Origin: Dryas octopetala
Taxonomy: Eukaryota; Streptophyta; Magnoliopsida; Rosales; Rosaceae
Length of the DNA: 64,000 nucleotides
Direction of reading: 5' to 3'
Assembly: GCA_963921425.1 (NCBI GenBank)
Contig: OY992838.1
Coordinates: 16,731,085-16,795,084 of the forward strand
The first letter of the stretch is position 1. Each line of letters opens with the position of its first letter. Positions 35,201-46,360 of the stretch are shown one piece after another. A program made the position numbers and the translations under genes. The notes beneath the pieces are model-generated. The model was not told the DNA's origin. It saw only the letters and a program-made list of their open reading frames with translations, and did not search any database.

Positions 35201-36268
35201 CTCTTCAATGACTTTTAGTTTTAACTTTTTGTTGGAGGGTCTAATTGAGCTTCTGCAACTTGATGCCCTGCTAGTTTCCAAGTCGCTTGTTCTCTTTTAT
35301 TTTTGATTTTTTTTCTTTGGTGTATTTGGATTAACTCATTTTACATATGCTTATCATTTGCTGTGTTGTTGTGCATCTTTGATAGTTTATTTTTGAAAAT
35401 ATCACCTTTCTTTGGATCATGCAACTCTTTTCTTGGACCTATGCTTAGATTTAGCCTGTTTGTTTTGTCATGTTGACCAATTGATTGGTGACTTGCACTT
35501 TGATGAAAATTGATTAATTAGCCAGCAAATTTCCTGAATTTTTGTAACTTCTAAACATATATTGGGGTTCACTTTTTTTGTGTAGTCATCATAATTGGAA
35601 TTAAGCTCTTTCATCTAATTAAGCTTGCATGCTAGAATTATTTCAATCTTACCAAATCAAAATAGACCTTTGAACGATTTCCTGCTGTCTACTAAACTTT
35701 GCCCAGGTTTGAATGTTGAATGTTGGTATACTGCATGTGTTACAGTGTGCATGTTTCATGGTGTCATGATGGTTTGGCTGCAACCTCATTACACTTAGGA
35801 CATGTTTCATTTTGTTTAAAATGTGCTTTGGATCAATTGTGTAAAAACTCTTGTTAATTATGATGATGATGGATTAACTTAATGGTCATGAAAGGTTAAT
35901 TGTTTTTTAAGTCAATTAAATCATTAATTTGATGGTTGATGATTAACTTGATGGTTATGACAGATTAATTGTTTTTTAAGTCACTTACATCATTATTTTG
36001 ATGGTTTGTTCTTGCTTTGTATGTTTGTTCTTTGGTTCAGGGGTTTCCCCTGCTCCTTTTTTGTTTATTGATTCAGTCAATTACTAAAAAAAAAATGTTA
36101 ATTAAACAAAAATGTTGAATTTCTTATTGGTGTATTCCTTTATGTTAATCTCTCTGTTACTCTATGGTTAATTTCAGTGGGAAAGGAGAAAGGACAACAC
36201 CTACTCACAGGACCAGATTGATGAAGTACGTGGTAAATGGGTGGGCTTTCGGATGCGCTATATGTAGA
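32272..36268 (+). pseudogene. En/Spm-type protein with C-terminal Ulp1 (C48) protease-like domain
   Basis: Exon-like blocks follow in order: about 32276-32359 (EQERRAKSEYQHR, KGYAGLE), 32462-32582 (VDRATLWMKAR), 32700-33301 (VLTLALGTPEHGGRVRAV, then KR/E-rich coiled coil), 33433-33708, 33808-34055, 34149-34320, 34416-34528, 34646-34715, 34817-34913 and 36179-36268. The first three match plant Ptta/En/Spm transposon proteins. The last part matches Ulp1-like Cys proteases, with the His of the H-W motif, LDP (Asp) and QxxxxDCG (Gln, Cys). The codon after the catalytic His region is TGA where the family has Trp, a frame change lies near 33060, and a TGA follows KEIVKDE. The gene is dead. In active relatives this domain resembles SUMO proteases. 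Confidence 0.78.
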
Positions 36269-36749
36269 TCCAATAACTGGCTAGGCAGTGTAGACATGCA
36301 ATATTATGATGGGAGCAGTTTATTGACTAGCTAATCTTACAAAGTCAGATATTTTGGTATGTATATGGCTGACTTTGCACGATTACTTAGGTTAGACCAT
36401 GCCATGCCTAGCTTTATAGTTTTTGTAATCAACAAGTACTTTTTATAGTTATCAAGTTACTTACTTATAATTTTTTGGGCTATACATTAATTGGCAAGGG
36501 ATGTGTGAATGAGTTTGTTATCATAATCGACTTTGTAAACTCCAATCCCAATTTAATGAATTCATGTATCTTTTTGAGTTATCAATATTTGTGGATTACT
36601 TTGAATGCAACAAATAGGGATTTAGTGGGATTTAATTCCATTTGGATATGCAAGTAGGGAATTAATGAAGATTCAATTGGATGCAAGCAGGGATATTAAA
36701 ATGTGAATCAAACAAACAACAGTTTTCAATTTAAAAAAATTGTGTTAAT

Positions 36750-37408
36750 TAATGTTAGACAACGGTTTTAGTTAAATAACTATTGTATAACACACCTACT
36801 AACAACAGTTAAAACGTTTAGGGTTTAGGGTTTAATGTTTATTGTTTACCAAAAAATTGATTTGTATCATCTATCTATACAACATTTTTGAAAAAAAATT
36901 ATTTGTCATACGCATATCTTAACATCACATATAGTTAAAATAAGTTGTGGACAATATGATTACCCAACGGTTTTAGGTTATAAAAAGATATGTATAAGTA
37001 ATTAAAAAAACATGTTTTAGTAAAAACTGTTGTTGAGTTTCTTATGTAACAACATTTATGCCAATTTTATACTTAATTATTCAACGGTGTTTCTTAAATC
37101 AGATGTTTAACAATACTTTGGACAACATTTATAGTAAATAAGTATTGTCAGATCATTACTAATACAATAGTTTTGTATCTGTAAACGTTGTGTATTGTGT
37201 TTCAATACAACCGTTTTAGATGAAAATCATGCATTTTGGTGGACACTAGACAACAATTTTAAATTATAATTGTTGTATGAAATCATTTAGACAACAAGTT
37301 TTAACCGTTGTCTGAATAGGCTATAGATGTCACTCGCCTAGACGACAAAATTTTGGGCAAATAGACAACAACTAAAAGCCGTTGTCTATTAACTTCATTG
37401 TAGTAGTG
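36750..37408. repeat. Subterminal repeats of the second CACTA element
   Basis: Repeated words acaacggttttag, acaatagttttgta, acaacatttat and gttgtcta in both orientations at 40-80 bp spacing, ending in the terminal inverted repeat at 37400-37408. The repeat word differs from that of the CACTA element at 23005-29684, so these are two families. Confidence 0.7.
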
Positions 37409-37779
37409 TAGTTTAGGTTTTACTGCTATTTGAAAAAAAATATTGCCTTTTGTTGCAGGTTGTAGGTCTCTTTAATTTTTATGAAATTTTCTAAGGGTTG
37501 AAACTTGCTTGGAATTTCCAGATTTCAATTTCACATCTGGTTCGAATGGGAAGACGTTGTATTATGTAGTAATTATATAGTTCAATTAGTTTCTTAATTA
37601 AATAGTATTAATTTGTTAATAACAGTTAGTTAATTAGTTACCTTTATTTAGCTTAATGTCATGTATTGACGTTTTTGTAATTTTTAAAATTAAGAGATAC
37701 TATTGACATCAGCAACAACAGCTAAGCAGAGTGGCAAGAAGTGTAAATACACTTATATTTTGAGTCCAATTATTAGTGT

Positions 37780-38450
37780 TAGGGGTATGTTTCGGACGGA
37801 TCAGATAAAAAATAGAGTGTTCTAATTCCAATTCAAAAAATTTCGAAATGAAATTTCGAATCCAATTTCCATTCTAAAAAATCAGAATTTTAACATCTCA
37901 TTCCAATTTGGAATTTTTGGATTTCTCGGAATTTTTTCAGATTTTTTTATTTTTTTATTTTTTTTTTCAGAATATCACATTTTTGAAAATTTCGGATAAA
38001 ATTTGAAATTTTCAGATAAAAAATCGGAATCTTCATGTTATCTTTTGTTATTAGTAAAAACAAACAAAAAAAATTAGTAATTACACGTACAAAAAATGTG
38101 GGTGTTTTGTTATCATTTACGTTATTATGATACACATATATTTATAATGTACATATGTTTATATTAATAGTATTAGTTATTTTTTTTTAATATATATGTA
38201 TGTTTGAAACAAATAACAAATTAATGAAACATATAGTAATAAACTAAATAAATGATATAACATTAATATAAATACAAAATAAATTGACATAATTTCAGAA
38301 ATATCGAATCCAAATGTCGTTGGAAAATTTCAGAATTTTTCGGATCGGAATTCGGAATTTGACATTTGACATTTTCAAATTCCAATCCAATTTTTTTCAA
38401 AATTTTCGAAATTTGACATTTTCAGATTTCGGATTTGATTCAGACCCGTA
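37780..38450. mobile_element. Non-autonomous hAT element, 671 bp
   Basis: An 8-bp duplication attagtgt lies at 37772-37779 and 38451-38458. Ends are TAGGGGTATG and (right end reversed) TACGGGTCTG, eight of ten bases identical. The interior is AT-rich and full of self-complementary gaaattt/aaatttc words. There is no coding capacity. The TAGGG-like ends and 8-bp duplication fit hAT. Confidence 0.75.
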
Positions 38451-38788
38451 ATTAGTGTCCATAATTTCTATTATTTCATTTTAGTCAAGGTCTATTATTT
38501 GAAAAAAGCATTGACCATTATGTAATCACTAAATTATTATACTGTTAAAAACCATTATGTAATTTTAAATTACTATAGTGATTTTTATGTAATTAATCCT
38601 AAAAATAATTTGTTAAAAAAAAAAAAAAAAAGAGTAGGTTATTGAGTTCAATTTCCCAAAAAATTACCAATTAGGTGTTGTTCAGGTCAGCCCTTGGTTA
38701 GCTTGATAATCTTGCTGGTGTCCAGGCGTCCAAGGTGTCGCCAAGTGTCAGTGCTTGAGCTCTTTGTCCGTTTCCTCCTTCCACACTT

Positions 38789-39105
38789 AGAAAAGATATT
38801 TTCAACTTAGAAATAAACAAAAATATTGCCCTTCAGGAAAAAAGAATTATAAATGTTGGATATGCCAGGAAGAAGGACACTATGCTAATGAATGTCCCAA
38901 TAAAAATAAATCCAGAAATAAAGACAAGATAAAACTTTTAAATTATGTTCATAGTATAAATTTAGAACCTATAGAAGACCAAGATGTAGAATTAACAGAA
39001 GCTTATTACATAGCCACTAGTTCAGAAGATGAGTCAGACTCAGAATCCGAACAGTACATTTATCAAAATTCAAGTAGCTCAGAAAGTAATTCTAGCATAT
39101 ATTGA
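38789..39105 (+). pseudogene. Pararetroviral capsid C-terminus, copy I
   Basis: The piece begins within the basic part of the capsid and holds the zinc knuckle C-X2-C-X4-H-X4-C (CWICQEEGHYANEC), then an acidic Ser/Glu/Asp-rich tail ending at TGA 39103-39105. The upstream capsid is missing: homology to copy II stops at about 38789. It overlaps the protease frame that starts near 39029. Confidence 0.85.
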
Positions 39106-41011
39106 TACAGGAGCTTCTATATGTATTATTCAGAAAAACAATTTACCAAGAAGTCTTTGGAAAACATTAAAAAATCCTATAAAAATAAAGATAGCAGATA
39201 AAAGTATAATAGAAATAAGAAAGGTAGCAATATTACTTACAGTAATTATAGAAGATAAAAAATTAATCTTACCCACAGTTTACCAGTTTGATTCAGGAGT
39301 ACCAATGATTATAGGTAATAACTTTTTAAGACTATATTATCCATTTTGTCAATATTTAAATTATATAACCTTAAGATGTCCCTAAATGGAAACACAAAAA
39401 CAAGAAATAGTAAAAATACCAATATTCCATAGTGCATCTCAAAAGATAAAATTATTAATAAAATCTATAGTCACAGGAATAGAAGAACAACAATTAGAAG
39501 AGGAAATAAAAGAACAGTTAGAAGAAAGATTTTCTTCAGACCTATTAGGAGATAAAAATACTAATACAGCATTAATAGAAATCAAGTTAAAAAATCCCCA
39601 ACAAGAAGTCAGTGTTCCAAATAACATTCCTTATACTAAAAGAGACATAGAAGAATTTAAAGAAGATATGGATGAATTAATCAAAAAGGGAGTTATTAGA
39701 CCTAGTAATAGTCCTCATTCAGCACCAGTTTTCTATGTAGAAAATCACGCAGAAGAAAAAAGGAAGAAAAGAAGAATAGTTATCAATTATAAAAAAATGA
39801 ATGAAGCCACTATAGGAACACCTAAAACTCTTCCAAGAAAAGATTTTTCACTAAGTAAATTAAAAGGACAAAAATGGTTTTCAACACTAGATGTAAAATC
39901 AGCTTATTGGCAATTAAGGTTACATGAAAATACTAAGCCACTAACTGCATTTACATTTCCACCTCAAAAACATTATGAATGGAATTCTTTACCATTAGGA
40001 TTAAAGCAAGCACCAGGAATATTTCAAGAATTTATGAAAAATCAGATAGAAGGTTTAGAATTTTGTTGTGCAGCATACATTAATGACATTATTATTTATA
40101 ATTCAGAATCTCGAGTCCATCATTTACATCAGGTAAAAAAAGTAATACAAAGATGTAAAGAAAAAGGAATCATTTTATCTCAACCAAAAGCTATCATTGG
40201 AAAAGATAAAATAGATTTCTTAGGATTAACTATCTCATCAGGAACAATTTTATTACAGCCACACATTTTAGAAAAACTTAATCAATTTCCAGATGAGATG
40301 GAGAATCGAAAACAATTACAAAGATTCTTAGGAAATCTAAATTACATTAGTGATCAAGGATTTCTTAAGAATCTAGCCAAGTTAAGAAAACCACTTCAGA
40401 AAAAACTTTCAGAAAAAATTATTTGGTCATGGACCCCAAAAGATAGTCAATATATACAGCAGCTCAAAGAATCTTACAAAAGATTACCAGAGCTCCACAA
40501 TATCAACGATCAGGATTTAATTATCGTATCCACTGATGCCAGCAATAGTTATTGGGGGGCGATAATGACAGCAATAACAAGTGACTATCTTCAGCAATAT
40601 CAAATAGCTAATAGTGTTGAGTTCCTTAGTGAACCACACACCAAGATCCACTCAGTAATAGCCACAAAAGCTTTTCAGTCACATGAAAAGTTGGCAAAAT
40701 ACACTTCGGGAACATTTTCAGATACTGAATCTCGTTACCCTATTCATGAAAAAGAAACTCTTTCAGTATTACGAGCTTTTAAAAAATGGAAAATCGATTT
40801 ATTACCAAAAACATTTATTCTCAAAACTGATTCAAAATATGTTACAGGATTTTTAAAATATGATATAAAAGCTAATTTTAATCAAGGCCGATTAATTCGG
40901 TGGCAATTAGAATTAGCTCAGTATGATTTTAAAACCTTTTTTATCAGATCTGAAGATAACTACGGTCCAGATACTCTCACACAAGAATGGAGGGAGCCAT
41001 CAAAACCATAG
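39029..41011 (+). pseudogene. Pararetroviral protease-reverse transcriptase-RNase H, copy I
   Basis: In caulimovirids this polyprotein matures the capsid and copies pregenomic RNA into DNA. Codons from 39029 hold the retropepsin (YIDTGAS active site near 39106, IIGNNFL later). A TAA at 39383-39385 closes that frame, where copy II has a sense codon. From 39386, 541 codons run through the reverse transcriptase (PHSAPVFYV, KSAYWQLRLHE, LPLGLKQAPGIFQ, then the YxDD region near 40078) and RNase H (STDAS, HEKETLSVLRAFKKW, LKTDSK). The first Asp of the YxDD motif is Asn here, which would abolish polymerase activity. The frame overlaps the next ORF by 25 bp. Confidence 0.9.
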
Positions 41012-42235
41012 AAAACCAGGTCCAGCAGAAAAAGCAACAGATACTTCAGAAACAGGCCAAACTGAACAAACTTCAAGAAGAACTTAATAGCTTAACCAGT
41101 ACCCTCAGCATTATGACAGGATGTTCACCAGCAACCTCACCTTTCCAGCAAGAAGTTAAAAAGATTGAACAATAGGCAGCTACCAGCACCTCAACCAATA
41201 AAGCATGGTATGTAATTTTCACAGGACCCATGCGAGGCATATACGACGAATGGCATAAAGCCGCCCAGCACATATCCGAAAACAATGTGGTCCACAAGAA
41301 ATATGGATCACTTGAAGAAGCCAAATCAGCACTAGAAAAAGATAAAGCCTCTTTCAGCACTACTTTACAGATAACACCTCCACCAAAAAGATTCCAGGGC
41401 CACACCGTCCTTGGAAAAATCCCAGCATTACCCACTATTAGCCAAATTGACAATGTGACAGTACGAAATGCTACTTTACAGATCACCCAGCAGAAATACA
41501 ACAGTTATCTCAATATCCTCACCAATTATGAAGAAAGACACAAGCTACTCAACTTTTACCCTAAGCACAGAGATAACATTGGAGTAAAAGCTATTATCCT
41601 ACCAGAAGCCTTTGAGCTAACAACATATGAGTTATTCAGGTTAGGATTAGTGGATTGCATCTACCTCAATAATATTAAACCAATAAACTACTTCCCAGAG
41701 AAACTGAAGCAGGCAGTCAATAATACCTTACAAGATTCAGCAAAGGAAGACAGATATATCTCAAAACCTATGGAACCTTCCCCAGGTTTTCTCTTCAGGG
41801 GGGGAGGAACTACAAAATTATTCAGTAATCCAAATTGGAGTAAGTAATGGAGACTACCCAGTAATCGAAGAAATAAAAAGAGAACAACCCACAGCAGGAG
41901 AAGACTATGACAATCTAAACATCAAGATGTTCGCAGGAATTATCTATCACCTCCAAAGTCTTAATCGAAATATTAAAATTAATTATAAATCAGATAATGT
42001 TCTCATCTACTCCAAAGCCAGGACAGACATCACACCAGATCAGGAGGAAGCATTCATCAGCTATGAGAAAGTCATCCTCAATAACAAGATTCCAGCTATG
42101 CCAGAAGACATGAAAAAGAAGCTATGCGCCAGCATTAAAGACACACCAGGACATGAGTGCCAATACTGTCAGGATCAAGAAAAGTCACCAAGCACCGAAA
42201 GTAGCGACAATGACTTACCACTCATAAAAGAATAA
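40987..42235 (+). pseudogene. Pararetroviral viroplasmin / translation transactivator, copy I
   Basis: This ORF VI-type protein forms inclusion bodies and reprograms ribosomes in caulimovirids. The N-terminus (from 40987) is a Gln/Lys-rich probable coiled coil. After a TAG at 41173-41175 the frame continues as AWYVIFTGP, GIYDEWHKA and HKKYGSLEEAKSALE, the caulimovirus viroplasmin domain (RNase H1-like fold). The central part runs to about 41800, where a frame change in a run of G residues (about 41798-41804) ends the ORF at 41847; the C-terminal third resumes in another frame and ends at 42235 with a Cys/His-containing tail. Copy II keeps sense at the first stop but has its own stop nearby. 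Confidence 0.85.
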
Positions 42236-42611
42236 AGCAGCAGGTCCCACTCAGCACTCAACAACCAGCAATAATGTAGCACTAGTTGTAATGGTCCTGT
42301 TGGACCACTTTACTTTATGTCTTTTATCTTTTAATGTACTCTTTTTAATAAGGGTTTGAAGTCCGGACCTGTGGACTTCCCCTATATAATGTACACTCTA
42401 CCTCCTCATTCAGGGAGCATAATTAATAGAACACACTTTTGAGTTGTTCAAAAGATCCAGTTCAGTAGGATCGATATCTAGCAGGCCCTTTGAGGTAATA
42501 CTCTGGAGAGGTGTCCAAGTCTAGATCAGGAATAGCTCCAGCAGTATCAGACAAATATCCATCGATCAAAGCAGGTGATACCCAGAGAGGTGAAGGAGAC
42601 TGCGATCAGGT
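42236..42611 (+). promoter_or_regulatory. Pararetroviral intergenic region with TATA box
   Basis: This non-coding gap lies between the viroplasmin stop and the next ORF, where caulimovirids carry the pregenomic RNA promoter. A TATA-like element ctatataatg lies at about 42382-42391, preceded by a small inverted repeat (gaagtccggacc/gtggacttcc, about 42358-42379). An aataaa occurs at about 42231-42236 near the viroplasmin stop. I do not see a convincing full-length tRNA-Met primer site. This region exists only in copy I. Confidence 0.6.
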
Positions 42612-43034
42612 ATGGATATAGATCTATCATACTCATGTCATTACAATCTTCAGTATTATATTATAGGAGTAGTAAATCATCAATTACATCTCATTCTTAT
42701 AGACACAGGAGCATCTACATCTCACATAGATGAAAAGCTACTAAGTAATCAGAATAAAATACTTGATATTGAAGAACTAACAATACAAGGGATTGAAGGT
42801 CCTAAACATGTAGGAAATAAAGAAACTATCATCCCTATACAACTTACTAAAACATTTAGAAAAGAAGTAAAAATATTAGTAGTAAACAAAATAGATACTT
42901 CCTCATTAAGTTCAGAAATATTGTTAGGAATGAATTTTTTAGATTGTTTCGATGATTATAAAATAACAAAGAAATATTTATACCTATATGAAGATAACCA
43001 GGAGTATAAGATTCCCAGAATTAGTTTAACATGA
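42612..43034 (+). pseudogene. Retropepsin-like ORF preceding the movement protein
   Basis: An open frame of 140 codons (Met at 42612, stop at 43032-43034). It has LILIDTGAST near residues 27-37 and ILLGMNFLDCF near residues 104-114, the two landmark strands of a single-chain retropepsin (D-T/S-G-A and the ILG/LLG motif). The pol protease at 39029 has both landmarks in a different sequence, so this is a second, divergent protease-like domain rather than a duplicate fragment. It lies just downstream of the promoter region and 32 bp before the movement-protein ATG. The frame itself is not interrupted, but it sits in a dead provirus. Whether it is catalytic is unknown. Confidence 0.7.
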
Positions 43035-43066
43035 AATGATATTAAACAAAAGCTAAGAACAATATA

Positions 43067-43892
43067 ATGGAATTAGAAAGACAAAAGATAGATGATAACT
43101 TAACAGGATTATTCGACATAATAAGATCAGGAGAAACAAACAATTATTACGGATTAGATGTTCAGATAGAACGAGCTAATTAAGTTAAGAAAGATTGAAG
43201 AACAAAGTAAACCTACAATAAAAGAAGGACAAGATATCAAAGCAGGAGGATTTTTAGGACTAAAACTTTCTAGAAAAAATATACTTTATCTAGGTAAATT
43301 TGTGTCAGAACAACCATTAGAAATTAGCACTGCCCGAGGACAGGTAGCCCTTTCAATAATCAATCAAGAAGAAATATCTGGGAGAATTCAAAAAATGAAA
43401 GCATCTGATCAAAGTAAGATAACTTACATACACATAAGTACTATACAAATAATTATAAAATCAACATATGCATCCATAGAAACACCCATAGACATTATAG
43501 TGATAGATAATAGAATAACTTCAAATAATCCTCAAGAAAGAGTTTTAGGAATGATAAAAGGAGACCTTAAATATGGAACAATAAAATTTAATGTTAGTTT
43601 ACAATTTGCTATACCCTTAGTTACTAAAAATTTAGGCCAATCCATAGGAATATTATATAAGTTTCATAGACAAAATTTAATGGAAACAGGAGATTACCCT
43701 TTAAGTATAACTTATGCAGTAGGATATGCTTTAAGCAATAGTCATCACAGTTTAGAATATGTTAATAAAGATGTAATAGAGATAGATGAACTATTCAGAC
43801 AAACCAGTACTCAATTGGTAACCTTTGAGAAAAAATCATTAGGAAATTCTATGTTTAAACCACCAACTATTAAAACAATACCGCCAAGGTGA
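43067..43892 (+). pseudogene. Pararetroviral movement protein, copy I, truncated
   Basis: 30K-superfamily movement proteins open plasmodesmata for cell-to-cell spread. The frame starts at ATG 43067, and an extra base near 43183 shifts it; the rest reads from about 43186 to 43892. Family features: KITYIHISTIQIIIKST, then DIIVID and GDLKYGTIKFNVSLQFAIP, typical of caulimovirid movement proteins. The end (about 43890) is the inversion junction with copy II, so the C-terminus may be missing. Copy II does not include this gene. Confidence 0.85.
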
Positions 43893-44415
43893 GATAACTG
43901 TTGTATTTCTGCTGGGTGATCTGTAAAGTAGCATTTCGTACTGTCACATTGTCAATTTGGCTAATAGTGGGTAATGCTGGGATTTTTCCAAGGACGGTGT
44001 GGCCCTGGAATCTTTTTGGTGGAGGTGTTATCTGTAAAGTAGTGCTGAAAGAGGCTTTATCTTTTTCTAGTGCTGATTTGGCTTCTTCAAGTGATCCATA
44101 TTTCTTGTGGACCACATTGTTTCCGGATATGTGCTGGGCGGCTTTATGCCATTCGTCGTATATGTCTCGCATGGGTCCTGTGAAAATTACATACCATGCT
44201 TTATTGGTTGAGGTGCTGGTAGCTGCCTGTTGTTCAATCTTTTTAACTTCTTACTGGAAAGGTGAGGTTGCTGGTGAACATCCTGTCATAATGCTGAGGG
44301 TACTGGTTAAGCTGTTGAGTTCTTCTTGAAGTTTGTTCAGTTTGGCCTGTTTCTGAAGTATCTGTTGCTTTTTCTGCTGGACCTGGTTTTCTATGGTTTT
44401 GATGGCTCCCTCCAT
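43891..44415 (-). pseudogene. Viroplasmin N-terminal part, copy II
   Basis: Reads on the minus strand from the ATG at 44413-44415. The coiled-coil segment ends at a TAA about 50 codons in (CAA in copy I); the viroplasmin core (GPM, IYDEWHKAAQHIS, KKYGSLEEAKSALE) is otherwise kept. It stops at the inversion junction 43891, after residues matching copy I up to 41511. Confidence 0.85.
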
Positions 44416-46360
44416 TCTTGTGTGAGAGTATCTGGACCGTAGTTATCTTCAGATCTGATAAAAAAGGTTTTAAAATCATACTGAGCTAATTCTAATTGCC
44501 ACCGAATTAATCGGCCTTGATTAAAATTAGCTTTTATATCATATTTTAAAAATCCTGTAACATATTTTGAATCAGTTTTGAGAATAAATGTTTTTGGTAA
44601 TAAATCGATTTTCCATTTTTTAAAAGCTCGTAATACTGAAAGAGTTTCTTTTTCATGAATAGGGTAACGAGATTCAGTATCTGAAAATGTTCCCGAAGTG
44701 TATTTTGCCAACTTTTCATGTGACTGAAAAGCTTTTGTGGCTATTACTGAGTGGATCTTGGTGTGTGGTTCACTAAGGAACTCAACACTATTAGCTATTT
44801 GATATTGCTGAAGATAGTCACTTGTTATTGCTGTCATTATCGCCCCCCAATAACCATTGCTGGCATCAGTGGATACGATAATTAAATCCTGATCGTTGAT
44901 ATTGTGGAGCTCTGGTAATCTTTTGCAAGATTCTTTGAGCTGCTGTATATATTGACTATCTTTTGGGGTCCATGACCAAATAATTTTTTCTGAAATGGTT
45001 TTCTTAACTTGGCTAGATTCTTAAGAAATCCTTGATCACTAATGTAATTTAGATTTCCTAAGAATCTTTGTAATTATTTTCGATTCTCCATCTCATCTGG
45101 AAATTGATTAAGTTTTTCTAAAATGTGTGGCTGTAATAAAATTGTTCCTGATGAGATAGTTAATCCTAAGAAATCTATTTTATCTTTTCCAATGATAGCT
45201 TTTGGTTGAGATAAAATGATTCCTTTTTCTGTACATCTTTGTATTACCTTTTTTACCTGATGTAAATGATGGACTCGAGATTCTGAACTATAAATAATAA
45301 TGTCATCAATGTATGCTGCACAACAAAATTCTAAACCTTCTATCTGATTGTTCATAAATTCTTGAAATATTCCTGGTGCTTGCTTTAATCCTAATGGTAA
45401 AGAATTCCATTCATAATGTTTTTGAGGTGGAAATGTAAATGCAGTTAGTGGCTTAGTATTTTCATGTAACCTTAATTGCCAATAAGCTGATTTTACATCT
45501 ATTGTTGAAAACCATTTTTGTCCTTTTAATTTACTTAGTAAAAAATCTTTTCTTGGAAGAGTTTTAGGTGTTCCTATAGTGGCTTCATTCATTTTTTTAT
45601 AATTGATAACTATTCTTCTTTTCTTCCTTTTTTCTTCTGCGTGATTTTCTACATAGAAAGCTGGTGCTGAATGAGGACTATTACTAGGTCTAATAACTCC
45701 CTTTTTGATTAATTCATCCATATCCTCTTTAAATTCTTCTATGTCTCTTTTAGTATAAGGAATGTTATTTGGAACACTGACTTCTTGTTGGGGATTTTTT
45801 AACTTGATTTCTATTAATGCTGTATTAGTATTTTTATCTCCTAATAGGTCTGAAGAAAATCTTTCTTCTAACTGTTCTTTTATTTCCTCTTCTAATTGTT
45901 GTTCTTCTATTCCTGTGACTATAGATTTTATTAATAATTTTATCTTTTGAGATGCACTATGGAATATTGGTATTTTTACTATTTCTTGTTTTTGTGTTTC
46001 CATTTGGGGACATCTTAAGGTTATATAATTTAAATATTGACAAAATGGATAATATAGTCTTAAAAAGTTATTACCTATAATCATTGGTACTCCTGAATCA
46101 AACTGGTAAACTGTGGGTAAGATTAATTTTTTATCTTCTATAATTACTGTAAGTAATATTGCTACCTTTCTTATTTCTATTATACTTTTATCTGCTATCT
46201 TTATTTTTATAGGATTTTTTAATGTTTTCCAAAGACTTCTTGGTAAATTGTTTTTCTGAATAATACATATAGAAGCTCCTGTATCAATATATGCTAGAAT
46301 TACTTTCTGAGCTACTTGAATTTTGATAAATGTACTGTTCGGATTCTGAGTCTGACTCAT
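44391..46360 (-). pseudogene. Protease-reverse transcriptase-RNase H, copy II
   Basis: Minus-strand counterpart of 39029-41011. Here protease and reverse transcriptase are one open frame of 428 codons (46360-45074) with the DTGAS site and an unaltered YIDD motif. A TAA (copy I has CAA) closes it at 45074-45076. A 13-bp deletion relative to copy I near 44995 shifts the frame before the RNase H domain, which is open again from 44837 to 44391 (HEKETLSVLRAFKKW, LKTDSKY). The breaks differ from those of copy I, so the two copies decayed independently. Confidence 0.9.

Larger units (their letters stand above)
32265..37408 (+). mobile_element. 5'-truncated CACTA element with Ulp1-like gene
   Basis: The right end at 37408 is ...attgtagtagtg, the reverse complement of CACTACTACAAT, a CACTA terminus. 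Subterminal sequence (about 36755-37400) is packed with repeated acaacg(g)tttta / gttgtcta words on both strands. No CACTACTAC start is found upstream, so the left end is deleted or lies in lost sequence; the left limit given is only where element-like coding begins. The bases after the end, tag, would be the 3-bp duplication but cannot be tested. Confidence 0.75.

Noticed and set aside
42535-42560. Viral tRNA-Met primer binding site (agtatcagac)
   Set aside because: Matches only about 8 of 12 expected bases and is not in a clearly supported place relative to the TATA box.
43901-44329. 142-codon plus-strand open frame, also present at 41073-41501 on the minus strand
   Set aside because: It is the antisense shadow of the viroplasmin reading frame in both viral copies.
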